From Eretmocerus hayati (Eukaryota; Arthropoda; Insecta; Hymenoptera; Aphelinidae): a DNA stretch of 64,000 bases. The stretch is from positions 64,226,172-64,290,171 of the forward strand of contig CM056744.1 of assembly GCA_029851415.1 (NCBI GenBank), read 5' to 3'. Each line of letters begins with the position of its first letter. Positions within the stretch are counted from its first letter, which is position 1. Below are positions 13,101 to 21,962 of the stretch, in pieces. Below the pieces are notes generated by a model, which was not told the origin of the DNA, searched no databases, and saw only the letters and a program-made list of their open reading frames with translations. A program made the position numbers and the translations under genes.

Positions 13101-14900
13101 GAATCACTAGCATGACTCCACGAAAATTGATTTTTCTTCTAATTTCCGAATAAAATCAAAACCAAAATATCCTCCGCAAATTAGATATAATTAGACTGAA
13201 GCTATCACAGTCTTTGATACTACGTTGAATTTAATGATACTTCCATGAGATCCTGGCGAGATAAGACTTTATTCTCAGATGATATCGATCCTGTTATAAT
13301 TCCAATGAGATCCTTGAATTTTGGTTGTATTTTCAATTTAATCATGAATTAAATGAGGACCTCCCTCTTGTATGACGTCAACTGGGGTAACTTTGGGACA
13401 ACAATCGCATTTTTTCCCTTCAAACTCGTGAAACTTGTACGTCTTATACCAGAAGCGCATTGTATGTGCAGTCAATCGAAAGCTTACAGCTCCAGCTTCC
13501 GATTGCGTTGTTTATAGAGTGCATTTGGACATCTCTAGTTGGAGATATGAACGCTCAAAGTCGTGTCCCAAAATTAAACCGGTTTAGGGTAACTTTGGGA
13601 CAGCATACATTATATAGGAAATTTCACGGACATCATCAACGGGTGTAACTTTGGGACAAAAATCGCATTGTTCTCCTTAAAACTCTTATAACCTGTATAT
13701 CTCGCATCAGTTGCATCAGAATTGCATTGTGTCTGTGGTCAATCGAAAGCTTACAGTCCCAGTTCTTGATTGACAGTTATAAAAGTATATTCGAACATCC
13801 TTGGTAAGAGTTATGGGTGCTCAAATCGTGTCCCAAAGTTACCCCGGTTTACAGAAGAAAACCCATACTTTTTAGTTTTTCTGCTACAAAATGGAAACTG
13901 GGTGAAAGTACGCCAGTGTAATGACGGATTAGTTCAGATATCTGTACAGACAAATGGAATCTAGCTCAGATACCTTGGAGTCACTCTGCAAAGGTTGGTA
14001 CCGCACCCATTTGTCCGGAAGACTGTTTTTTGAGTTGGAAACATACTCTCAAAGGAGTCTGTTTATAAATGACCCCACAACAAATAGAGGCTCTTGCGCC
14101 GGTGCAAAAGATTGCTGCAAAACAAATCATGCGTGCCCCAAATAGGGGGAACAGGTACCAAAGCCTCAGGATCATCTACCTTGCTGATTGCGCGTGATAA
14201 TTACTCTTTCGTGGGTTGTCCCAAAGTTACCCCCCCCCCTGTCCCGAAGTTACCCCAGTTGACGGTACTCAAGTTTCGATGGATATCCACGAATTCTTGA
14301 CCTCCTCGCTTGTGAATATCTCCCATTCCAATAGAATAAGATATAGAAAATGATTGAATCGTATCCTCTTCAGGGTGATTCAAGGCCAGATAATATTCAT
14401 GCAGCAGCTTCGACGGTCCACCCGTTTCTGGTGATAAAAGGTGAATCTATCTATAAAGGTTCTTTCTACGTTGTCATCGAAGAAACACATTTGATCAAGT
14501 GTGATAGTTTCCTCGATGGGATACTGATGACCTTCCTGGCATATTACATCTACGGGTATAATTATAAAAAGGGCATAAATAAAACTCTAGAACTGATTCA
14601 AAGGTAAATTTCACGTAATTTATCTCAATCTCCTCTCACAGCTATTGGAAAGATCCATCATGTATCAATGCCAAAGAAATCATGTTATATCGCAGATTGT
14701 TTTTGCGTATAAATCCTCAAAATCAGCCGATGAAAAAAGACTGCAAGAGCAGAAGTCCTTTGTATAAAGTCACTTCCTCTGTGAGAAAACTGCCGACAAA
14801 ACTATCAACGTTTTCGAATATCTTCAGAATTGAGTGCAATGTTGAAAATGAGGTTTCAGAGCAATCAAATTCAGACTCAAATTCCGATGATGAGGCTTGA
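1193..14900 (+). CDS. Five-exon gene for a CIDE-N-like domain protein of unknown function, one in-frame TAG
   Basis: Exons: 1193-1318, 11143-11323, 11828-12735, 14374-14603 and 14642-14900. All junctions are GT-AG and the phases agree. Exons 1 and 2 together encode an N-terminal ubiquitin-like domain (starts MPFFKVHTADGSKCSMVKA; then KKLGLPDTTECK joined to LVMQDRKSPLDDDVVEF) that resembles the CIDE-N domain of the DNA-fragmentation-factor/DREP family. An acidic linker (DEEDDDEPMDDD) follows, then a long region in exon 3 (WPYLRGFGCLIEHSSILLG, YGCVAYSPDLPDGEMEELQ) and a C-terminal block (KSYR-free; TVHPFLVIKGESIYKGSF, LELIQ) ending in an Asp/Ser-rich tail. I recall the exon 3-5 part from uncharacterised arthropod and fish proteins. 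An in-frame TAG at 12562-12564 interrupts exon 3, so the copy may be dead or polymorphic. A TTTTACAG directly before the ATG suggests a 5' UTR intron. Total length would be about 567 codons. Confidence 0.62.
1621..2200 (+). repeat. GT-rich minisatellite, about three ~165-180 bp units
   Basis: Lies inside intron 1 of the CIDE-N-like gene. Units share GTGTGTCTATTTTTGTGTC, the phrase TAGAATCCTCTTTTGTGAGGC, and an end reading GCTCGAGGATATGGATT or close to it. Copies begin near 1680, 1846 and 2030. No coding sense is seen. Confidence 0.75.
2290..5175 (-). repeat. Tandem array of four ~703 bp units, each with a conserved minus-strand ORF
   Basis: The copies line up with a spacing of 703 bases (for example 3451 and 4154, then 4857); the first copy is about 700 bases before the second. 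The middle two units are nearly identical, and the outer two are diverged. Each unit holds a minus-strand reading frame ending DRMRMNVAELL or a close variant at about 2754, 3451, 4154 and 4857. In units 2-4 this is preceded by IGITHNTNNINDCD-type sequence. In the middle units a CAG acceptor-like site lies upstream of the ORF (TTCCTCAG before AAAGTCGTA) and a GTAAGT donor-like site lies just past its stop. The last unit's frame extends to 150 aa (4857-5309). No domain recognised. The array lies wholly in intron 1 of the plus-strand gene. Confidence 0.8.
5176..8240. other. Intronic AT-rich stretch with no recognised gene
   Basis: AT-rich sequence in the long first intron. Two minus-strand pieces look mildly exon-like: 6136-6373 (after a TTACAG, reading CPENGETFSTTKIPVKGEF onward) and 6575-6714 (starts MPRNNSTCASLLGHFG and ends at a GTAAGT donor). 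They could be exons of one small minus-strand gene, but the joining phase and function are not established. 7330-7490 is a purine-rich GGAGG/GGAAGG tract. Nothing else is seen. Confidence 0.35.
8240..9870 (+). repeat. Tandem repeat of ~648 bp, two copies plus a partial third
   Basis: The segment starting CGAACTTTTGAATTTAACATTTTGAG at 8429 recurs at 9077. The segment GTAGATACTTGGGCGCAATGG recurs at about 8812 and 9460. A partial third copy covers about 9740-9870. Each unit contains an imperfect palindrome flanked by GGGCGCAA and TTGCGCCC. No credible ORF. Confidence 0.8.
9740..10190 (+). repeat. Copy of a dispersed repeat also present at 52800-53250
   Basis: The order TTTCGACCTTTGT, GAGATTCGGG, CCACTTT then GTGTATGCA or GTGTGTGCA, and TTTTCCGCACCA matches 52800-53250 with many substitutions. 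It overlaps the last partial unit of the ~648 bp array. It probably belongs to an old mobile element; class not determined. Confidence 0.6.
10191..11142. other. End of intron 1, no recognised feature
   Basis: AT-rich intronic DNA before the splice acceptor at 11141-11142. Short open frames here show no recognisable motif. Confidence 0.5.
11143..11323 (+). CDS. Exon 2 of the CIDE-N-like gene
   Basis: Starts after TGGCTGTTTCAG in phase 0 and ends before GTTAGT in phase 1. It supplies the second half of the ubiquitin-like domain and an Asp/Glu-rich linker. The next exon completes the split Gly codon (G at 11323 plus GT at 11828). Confidence 0.7.
11828..12735 (+). CDS. Exon 3 of the CIDE-N-like gene, interrupted by TAG
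   Basis: Runs from CTCTTTTAG to GTGAGT and encodes about 302 residues. The frame is clean except for TAG at 12562-12564, after MANSFKEMRLFV. The same frame resumes with TELSQKKSKLPKLKELS and ends AHLYTTIT at a phase 0 donor. A basic patch (RRNKRPRK) lies about 100 residues in and could be a nuclear localisation signal (inference). Because the coding sense continues beyond the TAG, this reads as a nonsense mutation rather than the true end. Confidence 0.68.
13376..14262. mobile_element. Terminal-inverted-repeat element in intron 3, with internal ~255 bp duplication
   Basis: The left end reads GTCAACTGGGGTAACTTTGG and the right end is its near-complement, ACCCCAGTTGAC. A second inverted TGTCCCAAAGTTACC motif lies just inside. 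Two internal copies, starting near 13380 and 13636, share GTAACTTTGGGACA, AATCGCATT and GTCAATCGAAAGCTTACAG. No transposase frame, so non-autonomous. The target duplication could not be resolved. Confidence 0.6.
14374..14900 (+). CDS. Exons 4 and 5 of the CIDE-N-like gene
   Basis: Exon 4 is 14374-14603 (after CCTCTTCAG, phase 0 in, phase 2 out at GTAAAT). A 38-base intron follows, and exon 5 is 14642-14900, ending in TGA. The encoded C-terminus reads YVVIEETHLIKCDSFLDG, then LELIQ joined to SYWKDPSC, with RRLFLRINPQNQPMKK and an Asp/Ser/Glu-rich end. The 38-base intron is very short for a spliceosomal intron, but the phase and motif continuity support it. Confidence 0.65.
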
Positions 14901-15310
14901 ACACGCAGTCTCCAAATATTTGTCTCGTCATCTACTGCTGAACTTTGGTAGTAGGATCAGACACTTGAAGGAATTATGTGTCATGTGTTGTCCACTTATC
15001 AGCCGTTGCAGCCAAACCTATGATGTTCGTCGACTCATTTGTAGAACTTATCACCTTCACTAGGGCGTAATATTCTATATGAAGAGTTGAGTCGAGAATC
15101 GGTCATCAGAACTCTGATTTCTCCTATTCATCCAAGCAATCATTTACGCCCGACACTATCAGGTCTCATTCGTCATTCCTGTTACGTGATTATTACACAA
15201 TCCAATTTCAATAGAGCCAAGTTTTTCAGTAGAATATGGTTCCTGGCTTTCATTTCTCGAGCTCAGAGAGATCTATGAGAAAATCATGCTTCGTTTAGAA
15301 AAAAGTATTA
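14901..15310. other. Intergenic, no recognised gene
   Basis: Open frames here carry no motif I know. GGGCGTAA at 15063-15070 and TTACGCCC at about 15149-15156 form a loose inverted pair that might bound a very small element. Confidence 0.35.
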
Positions 15311-16413
15311 TCATCCTTCCGTCATGATACCGTAAGGGGGACACCATGTCCTGGGGTGTGACGACCCTCCGGCCCCAGTTACTGGGACACCGTACCCGGG
15401 CTTAGGCCCGAAGCCGGTAGGGAGAAGACTGGCTCCGAGACTGGTGCTCGGCGCTTTGACTTCTCCCTGAAACCGCAAGGGGGGTTGGGGCATGGCACCT
15501 CGTCCCTGGGGTGTGACGACCCTCCGGCCCCAGTTACCGCCCGCCGCACAGCGAGAAATCAAAACAAAGCCTTGGCCGCAAGCAGCCATCTAAAAGCATA
15601 GGCGCTAATGGCGAGGAATTTGCCTCGATTTCTTGCTGTGCGCCGGAGCGAGGAGACCGCACATCTCCATCCGGCACCACGGGAGTGGGTGAGTCTAGGG
15701 ACTCAAATTGGGATCGCCCTCGGGCGATAACAATGCGAGCCCGTAAGACTCATCCATCATCCCGAGGGACTCTTTGGGCTCTCAGGAAGCCTAAAAAGAG
15801 TCCCAAAACCCCCCACCGAGGGGTGGGCATCGGCCTTGTGCTGGGGGCCGTGCCCAAAAGTCGGTAGTCGGGGCGGAGGACTGAGCCATCACCGAGCCTG
15901 GCTCGGTGTTGGTCATCCTCCAACCCGACGCGCTGGCAGGGCGTATCCCTGCCCCGCGCCCATGGGGGCAACCGGGGTTGAGCCGAAAGGCAGGGACCCG
16001 GTATACAAAAGCCAATATTCCTTCCGTCATGAGGATACCGCAAGGGGGACACCATGTCCTGGCTCGCATTGTTATCGCTCTCGGGCGATAACAATGCGAG
16101 CCTGTAAGACTCATCCATCATCCCGAGGGACTCTTTGGGCTCTCAGGAAGCCTAAAAGAGTCCCAAAACCCCCCACCAAGGGGTGGGCATCGGCCTTGTG
16201 CTGGGGGCCGTGCCCGAAAGTCGGTATAGTCGGGGCGGAGGACTGAGCAATCACCGAGCCTGGCTCGGTGTTGGTCATCCTCCAACCCGACGCGCTGGCA
16301 GGGCGTATCCCTGCCCCGCGCCCATGGGGGCAACCGGGGTTGAGCCGAAAGGCAGGGACTCGGTATACAAAAGTCAATATTCCTTCCGTCATGAGGAATC
16401 ATCTTATCATTAG
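15311..16413. repeat. GC-rich block with a ~361 bp tandem duplication
   Basis: Composition jumps from AT-rich to GC-rich. The phrase GGCGTATCCCTGCCCCGCGC occurs at about 15939 and 16300, and GGGTGGGCATCGGCCTTGTG at about 15821 and 16182. A shorter CCTGGGGTGTGACGACCCTC repeat occurs near 15350 and 15507. A hairpin TTATCGCTCTCGGGCGATAA lies near 16072. Long ORFs on both strands are by-products of the composition. It might be the 3' tail of a non-LTR retrotransposon, but nothing proves that. Confidence 0.65.
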
Positions 16414-16780
16414 ATTAGGAATATACACTGTGGTTAAGATCGAGGTCGTGTTGCTCAGCTATCAATTAATAAATCGACAATTGTTAGTATACTTTTCTTA
16501 AAGACCATAGAGCAGAAGCTAAAAGAGCCTATCAGTATTCGTGAGTGGATCCCTGAATGAAGAGTCGAGTCACAGATACAGCAATGTTTCATGATATGAC
16601 GGTACGCAAGTCGAGTATTAGTGATTCTTATATGTTCGGCTCCATATGTAGATGATGCTGAAGGATTTAGCTGTATAACTTGGTGTACCCTCGACTTCAG
16701 TAGTGGAGGTATAGCGGTACGAGCGCAGTGTCCGGTACGAGCGCAGTGGCGCCCCCCTTCCGTCCAAATATACAATTTTG

Positions 16781-16782
<2 letters not shown>

Positions 16783-16815
<33 letters not shown>
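16783..16815 (+). repeat. (GT)n microsatellite
   Basis: GT dinucleotides run almost uninterrupted up to two bases before the tRNA gene. Confidence 0.9.
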
Positions 16816-16817
16816 CA

Positions 16818-16889
16818 GCCGGAATAGCTCAGTGGGAGAGCGTATGACTGAAAATCATGTGGTCCTCGGTTCGAATCCGAGTTTCGGCA
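16818..16889 (+). tRNA. tRNA-Phe (anticodon GAA)
   Basis: The 72 nt sequence folds into a cloverleaf: acceptor GCCGGAA with TTTCGGC (one G-U pair), D arm GCTC...GAGC, anticodon arm with loop CTGAAAA (anticodon GAA), T arm CTCGG-TTCGAAT-CCGAG and discriminator A. A TTTT run (Pol III terminator) follows within 10 bases. It closely resembles eukaryotic nuclear tRNA-Phe. No introns, and no SINE-like body follows, so I favour a true gene over a SINE head. Confidence 0.85.
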
Positions 16890-16959
16890 TTCTTTTCCAA
16901 CACACAGTGTGAATTGGTGAGGGCCACGCCCACACTTTTCTCCCCCATGCGGGGCATAT

Positions 16960-17085
16960 CGATCGATGGTAAGGTAGGCATTCTTGGTTACCGACTGATG
17001 GTAATACAGTTCTCTACCTTACCGATCCGAGTGACCCTTGCCCACGGTTGGCAAGGTAGGGCTCTGCCTTACCGACCCTCCCTTT
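16960..17085 (+). repeat. Dispersed repeat, copy 1 (second at 21725-21830)
   Basis: Shares with 21725-21830 the order TGATGGTAA/AGATGGTAA, ACAGTTC, CTACCTTACCGA, and GTTGGCAAGGTRGGGC followed by TTACC. Inverted CTTACC/GGTAAG motifs suggest a small foldback-type element. Class not known. Confidence 0.6.
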
Positions 17086-17168
17086 ATCATTTGATTATTT
17101 GGTGGTGGTGGGGGCCCACCCACCCACCCTGCCTCCGCCACCTGTAGAGTCATAAGACTCTCAGCGCC

Positions 17169-17453
17169 TCACGATGCTATCACACCTCGAGGCCTTGAAG
17201 TCGGTGGCGGACGAGGCCTCGTGGGTATCCTTATCCAAGGATGCATCTCCACCCGCTCCTTGCGGTATCTTGGAGCAGGCTTCGGACGGACTCTAGGTCG
17301 GATAGGGTCCGGTGTGAGGTCCACAATCGGCATCGAGGGTAATGGGGCTGTAGAAGCCTCATAGTTCGTCAGAAGCTGAGTGTAGAGCGCATCAAAACCA
17401 GCCATCTCGAGGCCGCTATTTGCTGCAATCTGATTGGTCAAGTGTCTACCCAT
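17169..17453 (-). CDS. Hypothetical 94-aa Pro/Arg-rich ORF
   Basis: Starts MGRHLTNQIAANSGLEMAGF and ends in a Pro/Arg-rich tail (RPKPAPRYRKERVEMHPW onward). No family recognised. It lies just before the 103 bp repeats, whose minus-strand translation also reads as protein-like (NLYMFRPAG..FLEGGIIK), so it may be the remnant of one longer minus-strand gene with a repeated segment. Low confidence as a real gene. Confidence 0.25.
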   Translation of the reverse strand: MGRHLTNQIAANSGLEMAGFDALYTQLLTNYEASTAPLPSMPIVDLTPDPIRPRVRPKPAPRYRKERVEMHPWIRIPTRPRPPPTSRPRGVIAS

Positions 17454-17477
17454 CCAACTAAAGAACCAAGCCTTTTG

Positions 17478-17725
17478 ATGATGCCGCCTTCCAAGAATCC
17501 ACCGGCAGGTCTGAACATGTACAGGTTGCGTGGTCGAGTGCGAGGATCAAATGTAAACGAAGCATGTGACATATCCTTTGATGATGCCGCCTTCCAAGAA
17601 TTCACCGGCAGGTCTAAACATGTACAGGTTGCGTGGTCGAGTGCAAGGATCAAATGGAAACAAAGCATGTGACATATCCTTTGATGATGCCGCCTTCCAA
17701 GAATTTGTAACCGAGGGATTTGCTG
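17478..17725 (+). repeat. ~103 bp tandem repeat, three copies, with a fourth displaced at 18568-18690
   Basis: Copies begin at GATGATGCCGCCTTCCAAG at 17478, 17580 and 17683. Each carries CCGGCAGGTCTRAACATGTACAGG and GTGGTCGAGTGC. A further copy occupies about 18568-18690, separated by the palindrome-rich region 17940-18300. Confidence 0.85.
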
Positions 17726-17939
17726 GGTACCAGGAAATTCGTAAATAAACAGGCAATTGTTAAAATACAAAATATATATATATATATTAGTAAAAAATAT
17801 AACAATTCATAACTGGGGTGAAACTAGCTCGTTGTGTACAATTATTTATGTCATTCGTAACCTGGTAACCCTAAAGTATTTGTGAACATGACATTGAGGT
17901 TATAAATCTGCAAACGGTATAATTAAACGGCTATCTTCC

Positions 17940-18300
17940 TCATCACGGGAGTGCCCATGCCGAGAATGATAGTGACCGGTACTGTGAATACTGCCTGGGT
18001 GTGCCCGGGCCGTATTTAACAGTCCTTTGGGTCGTTGATCGCGAGCGGGTTACACAGGAGGGTTGCTACTACTGGCCGCTCTCTCTCTTCCTGGGGGTAC
18101 CCGGGAAGGGGAAGAGTCGGTGCATCTGACTACAGGTCGTCTCGGTCCTAGGTGTACCTGGGGACGGGACGGATCCGGTCTATGCTGCAAAAAGGTCGTT
18201 CTCCCTCATCCTAGGAGTACCCGGGATGGGAGTGAATGCGACATACGTCGGTCCCTGGGAGTGCCCGGGGGTACTGACTCTTGGCTCTAGGAGTGCCTGG
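17940..18300. repeat. Seven degenerate palindromes of form CCTRGGAGTRCCYGGG
   Basis: Imperfect palindromes near 17945, 17994, 18091, 18147, 18211, 18254 and 18286, each a short CTGGG/CTAGG arm, GTGCC or GTACC centre and CCGGG arm. Spacing is irregular at 30-100 bases. This does not look like coding DNA. Confidence 0.6.
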
Positions 18301-18935
18301 AGACAAGAGGAGTGACTGGACGATTAAATGGTCTCAGCCCATACACTGGGTTACCCCAGTGTGGCGAGTACAACGTCCGGAGTCGACTGACTCTGCTGCT
18401 GTCTGTGGGTCGGCTTCTTTCCTCGGGTTGACTGCTCTGATTGTGAGAAAGCCGGGGGTCCACCTAGTGGCGACTGGTGCAAGCTCTTGACCGGTTTGGT
18501 GCCTGTAACATTACTGCACGAGCACACCGGTGCTTGGCGGGTTGCGCTAGTGTAGGGGTGCTCGTTGCAAATTCACCGGCAGGTCTAAACATGTACAGGT
18601 TGCGTGGTCGAGTGCGAGGATCAAATGTAAACAAAGCATGTGACACATCCTTTGATGATGCCGCCTTCCAAGTATTCCTGCAGGTTTGAACATGAATAGG
18701 TTCTGAATTTCGATGTTAAGATCAAAGAACAAGTCTTTGATAGGAACGTTTAATGTTGCCGATTGATTCCAATCAAAATAGTGATTCATTCGTGAATACT
18801 TCATTGTTCTGTTGGATTTGCTTAACTATCTTCAACATCAGGCCTGCTTACACGGAACATCAATTCCATTCCGTAAATATATGGATTCTCTGAATCCTAA
18901 CATTCGAATTGCATCTAATCTTATCACATTTGCAG

Positions 18936-20120
18936 ACGCTCCTTGGATTCGGATCTGCTCTTGGTAAGTATCTCACCCTCCCCCCCTCTAATTTGAATCC
19001 CATTTGAATGATTTTTAGTTTCAGGAATTTAGAAGAAGGAAAAGCTCTTAGTGATTTCTCCAACTCTGTAAGTCCTCATCTTCGCTCATGCAATTCAGTT
19101 TTCACTTTCAGGTCAAAAAAAAATTTAACTCAGATTTCTTTTCCATAGCCTCCATTCATTTTGAAGCGGTTCAGACCTCTGAAGTTAATTCTCATCACCA
19201 CAGCTTTTCACTGGTACTTGCCCCCCCCCCCCCAATTATTTTGAATGATACATACAACTCCCTTTTTTTCATTGGATTATCCCTTTAATTTTATTTCTTA
19301 GATTCATAATGGCGAACGAGCAGTATGGATATTTCTGGGGAGGAGAACAGAGACCCATCGAAGTTGATGATGATGTGGAACTGCTCAGGCGGGATTTTGA
19401 AAGGATGTCCCTTGCAACCGCCCAACGTTTCGAGCGTGTAGATGGAGCTCTGTTGGGGCTGGATGCTCGAATGAATGAGATCACTAGGACCGTGGATGGT
19501 ATCATCATCCCAAAGATGAATGAGTTAGTGAATTTCATCTCCGAGCAGGATGTGAGGATGAACGGAATAGGCGCGCGCATGGATGTGGACTTTCCTGGAG
19601 TAAATGGGAGGATTGATCGGATGGAAATGGATATTGCAGAGATGGCACCAAGAATGAATTTGATTGAGGATAGGGTTTGGGGTGTGGAGCTGAGATTGGC
19701 TGGGCTAGAGGCTTGGATGACTGGGCATGTTGAGCAGATAGATGGAAGAATAGATAGGGCGCTTGGAGAGATGAATGAGAAAATAGATAGAGCGATTGAA
19801 GAGATGAGTAATAAAATAGAGAATATCAACTTCGAAAAAAGGTTGCATCGCGGTATTATTATGGCCTTAAATTACAAAGTGCGAGACTTTCGAGGGAGGA
19901 TGATGGATTACTATTCAGAGATACGTGAAAACACGAGACGTATCAATGAGATTCAAAATATGGAGGTTGACATCTGAGATGGTGTTCTATTTATAAATAA
20001 TCTACTGTTCAGAACTCTACACCTTTTTTTTACACTCTATTTCTTAAATTTTAATTATAGCATGTTTTGTATTGTGGGATTGTCTTATATATCTTGATGT
20101 ACAATTTTGAAAATAAATAG
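18936..20120 (+). CDS. Coiled-coil protein of unknown function, with several tiny 5' exons
   Basis: The ORF at 19309-19977 encodes 222 aa beginning MANEQYGYFWGGEQRPIEVD. Its middle is a long run of heptad-like units with repeated RMNE/RIDR/RMDV motifs (MNEITRT, RMNGIGARMD, RIDRMEMDIAEM, MNEKIDRAIEEM), predicting a rod-like coiled coil. No signal peptide or membrane segment is seen. Upstream are splice-like blocks: 18936-18963, 19025-19067, 19112-19213 and then 19302 onward, bounded by TTTCAG/TTGCAG and GTAAGT/GTACTT, which would form a spliced 5' leader. AATAAA at about 20112 is a likely poly(A) signal. Family unknown. It lies just outside the recognisable Polinton genes and could be one of its accessory (stalk-like) genes, or a host gene. 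Confidence 0.55.
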
Positions 20121-20833
20121 GTAAAAAAGATAGTTGAAATGAGTTCTAAGTATGAACAGTTTTTGATCAGAGATCCCACTGATTAGACTGTTCGTACTCG
20201 GATGGAGATTGGAACATGTTGGGACAGGCTGTCCATCACAGGTGTGGGCGAGGTCGAGGCCCCCCACCACTCATTTCAACTATCCCCCCCCCTTTATTTT
20301 CAGGTCGTTTTTTATTTTCAGCTTCTCCCATTTCAGGTCTTCTTCTTTTCAGGTGTTTCATTTCCAGCCCCCCCCCCCCCCCCAGATATTACCCTTATTC
20401 CCAGGTACTTTATTTACAGGTTTAATTATTGGTGAGTATCTTCCGATTTCATATTATTTGATAATGATGACTAATTTTTCTTCGTTTCAGGTTTCAGGTT
20501 TCAACAGCAGGACTTCAACGGCGGATGGACATCAGCAGCAAAGGCGGCAGGTAAGTTACCAATCATAATTCCTTCCTATGATGTTCTCTGAATCGGTTTC
20601 TCTTCCATTCCGGGTTCCAGTCATGAAGGTCAATCTCCGTTAGGTGAGTTTCCACGATCCATAGTGCCTATAACTCATCGTCTAACCTCGTTTCTCTCAT
20701 TTCAGGTAGTTTTGGTATTCCAGGGATGAAAAGAAGAGAAGAGGGGGACAGGAGCCCCATCCTACGCTCCATGTCTGTGAAGTTCAACCTCTTCGATTTA
20801 ACTCCTCCGTTTCCCCTCTTCTCTCCTTCATCT
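20121..20833. other. Poly(C)/splice-signal-rich region without a clear gene
   Basis: Contains C-runs at 20284-20293 and 20370-20382 and at least six TTTCAGG or similar acceptor-like motifs between 20298 and 20506. Donor-like GTGAGT/GTAAGT sites lie at 20432, 20552 and 20644. It resembles the spliced leader of the coiled-coil gene upstream, but no downstream coding exon was found. Confidence 0.4.
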
Positions 20834-21503
20834 TTATTGGGAATATGCATACATAATCCAAGAATACATTGAATGGAATTTCTCCCGTGACATTCCCATA
20901 CGTTCATAGTCACTAGAATCTGTGACATCTTCTCTATCGGACTCATAGTGGGGCGGTGCCTTGTAGTGGTTCTCCAACATCCATCTCTGCAATTTATGCG
21001 CATTCTGAACTGCGCAGTTGTACCTCGGATATTGGATATGTAGGCTGCATTTGATTGAGTCAACCTGGGGGAGCTTTCTCAGGGCAGGGCATCCAACATC
21101 TTCGAGGTTATGTATTGAGCTGCAAACAAGACAAGTAATAAATATATGTATAGTTCACTGTATAAATGTTTACTTACATGTGTGGTAGAAGCTCAGCGAG
21201 CTAGCTCTACTTCTGTACACCCTTGACGAACACCTTCTTCGCGTTCAAGAGACTCTTTTTGAGGACATCCTGGACTTGATCATATGGAATCTCTCCGGAG
21301 CTCCACTTTAGACCATGAAAATTCATCTCCAACCATCGATTGCTACTCTTACGCTTCTGCTGAAGTCACGACCATCCATGAGGTGGTTGGAAGTGGTAAA
21401 CCATTGGAACAGCATCCTCGAGGACTGAAAGTATTGTGACCTCCTTGACCACGAAGGAGTTGAACGTGGTGAGGAACCCGTGGACATCAACGATATATTC
21501 CAT
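20834..21503 (-). pseudogene. Polinton-associated small gene, two exons, damaged
   Basis: Start ATG at 21503 (MEYIVDVHGFLTTFN), exon 1 to 21178, GTAAGT donor, TTTGCAG acceptor, exon 2 from 21119 to TAA at 20834-20836. The codon split across the junction gives continuous coding: a block of NLEDVGCPALRKLPQVDS, then CAVQNAHKLQRWM. Exon 1 carries a frameshift or stop near 21385 and two TAG codons just before LAELLP, one where Trp is expected. I recall this MEYxVDVxGF family from arthropod loci that also carry Polinton or adintovirus-like genes; its function is not known to me. It is transcribed divergently from the polymerase gene, and a CAATAAAG poly(A) signal overlaps its stop. Confidence 0.6.
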
Positions 21504-21528
21504 CTTGACTTGACGACTCGAGACCGAA

Positions 21529-21564
21529 GAATGAGCTCTGCAGCTGCTCGAGTCACCTTATATA
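21529..21564 (-). promoter_or_regulatory. Core promoter of the small divergent gene
   Basis: On the minus strand a TATATAAG box starts at 21564 and an initiator TCATTC starts at 21534, exactly 30 bases downstream. The ATG follows 31 bases later. Confidence 0.7.
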
Positions 21565-21724
21565 CTCCAATGCCCCCACTCCCATACTTTGGCTCAACCA
21601 ATCAGTGCGCGTTGTTACCCCCACTCCTACGCTTTTACATATATGATCAGCGTGTGTTACAAGAAATACAATTGTACATGTTCTACTCCTCTTCACGATG
21701 TGGAGCACATCACTTACCGACATA

Positions 21725-21855
21725 TGGCAGTGCAATCCCTACTTTACCATCAGATGGTAAAACAGTTCCCTACCTTACCGACCCTAGCATGGCACTTACC
21801 TATAGTTGGCAAGGTGGGGCCCTACTTTACCCCCCCCCCCCCCCCCTCCCGGATT
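21725..21855 (+). repeat. Dispersed repeat, copy 2, ending in a C-tract
   Basis: Matches 16960-17085 and ends in an 18-base C-run at 21830-21847. Confidence 0.55.
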
Positions 21856-21962
21856 ACCATGGGTGGAGGTAATCTACCCACACCCCTCGTTATATACCTC
21901 ATGTTATCATAGTCAACATAATGATGTGCTTCATATAACATGTCAAGACCTGTCTAGTGAAT

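Noticed and set aside
15791..16402. Long ORFs on both strands of the GC-rich block
   Set aside because: They occur in several frames on both strands and repeat with the tandem unit, so they reflect GC content.
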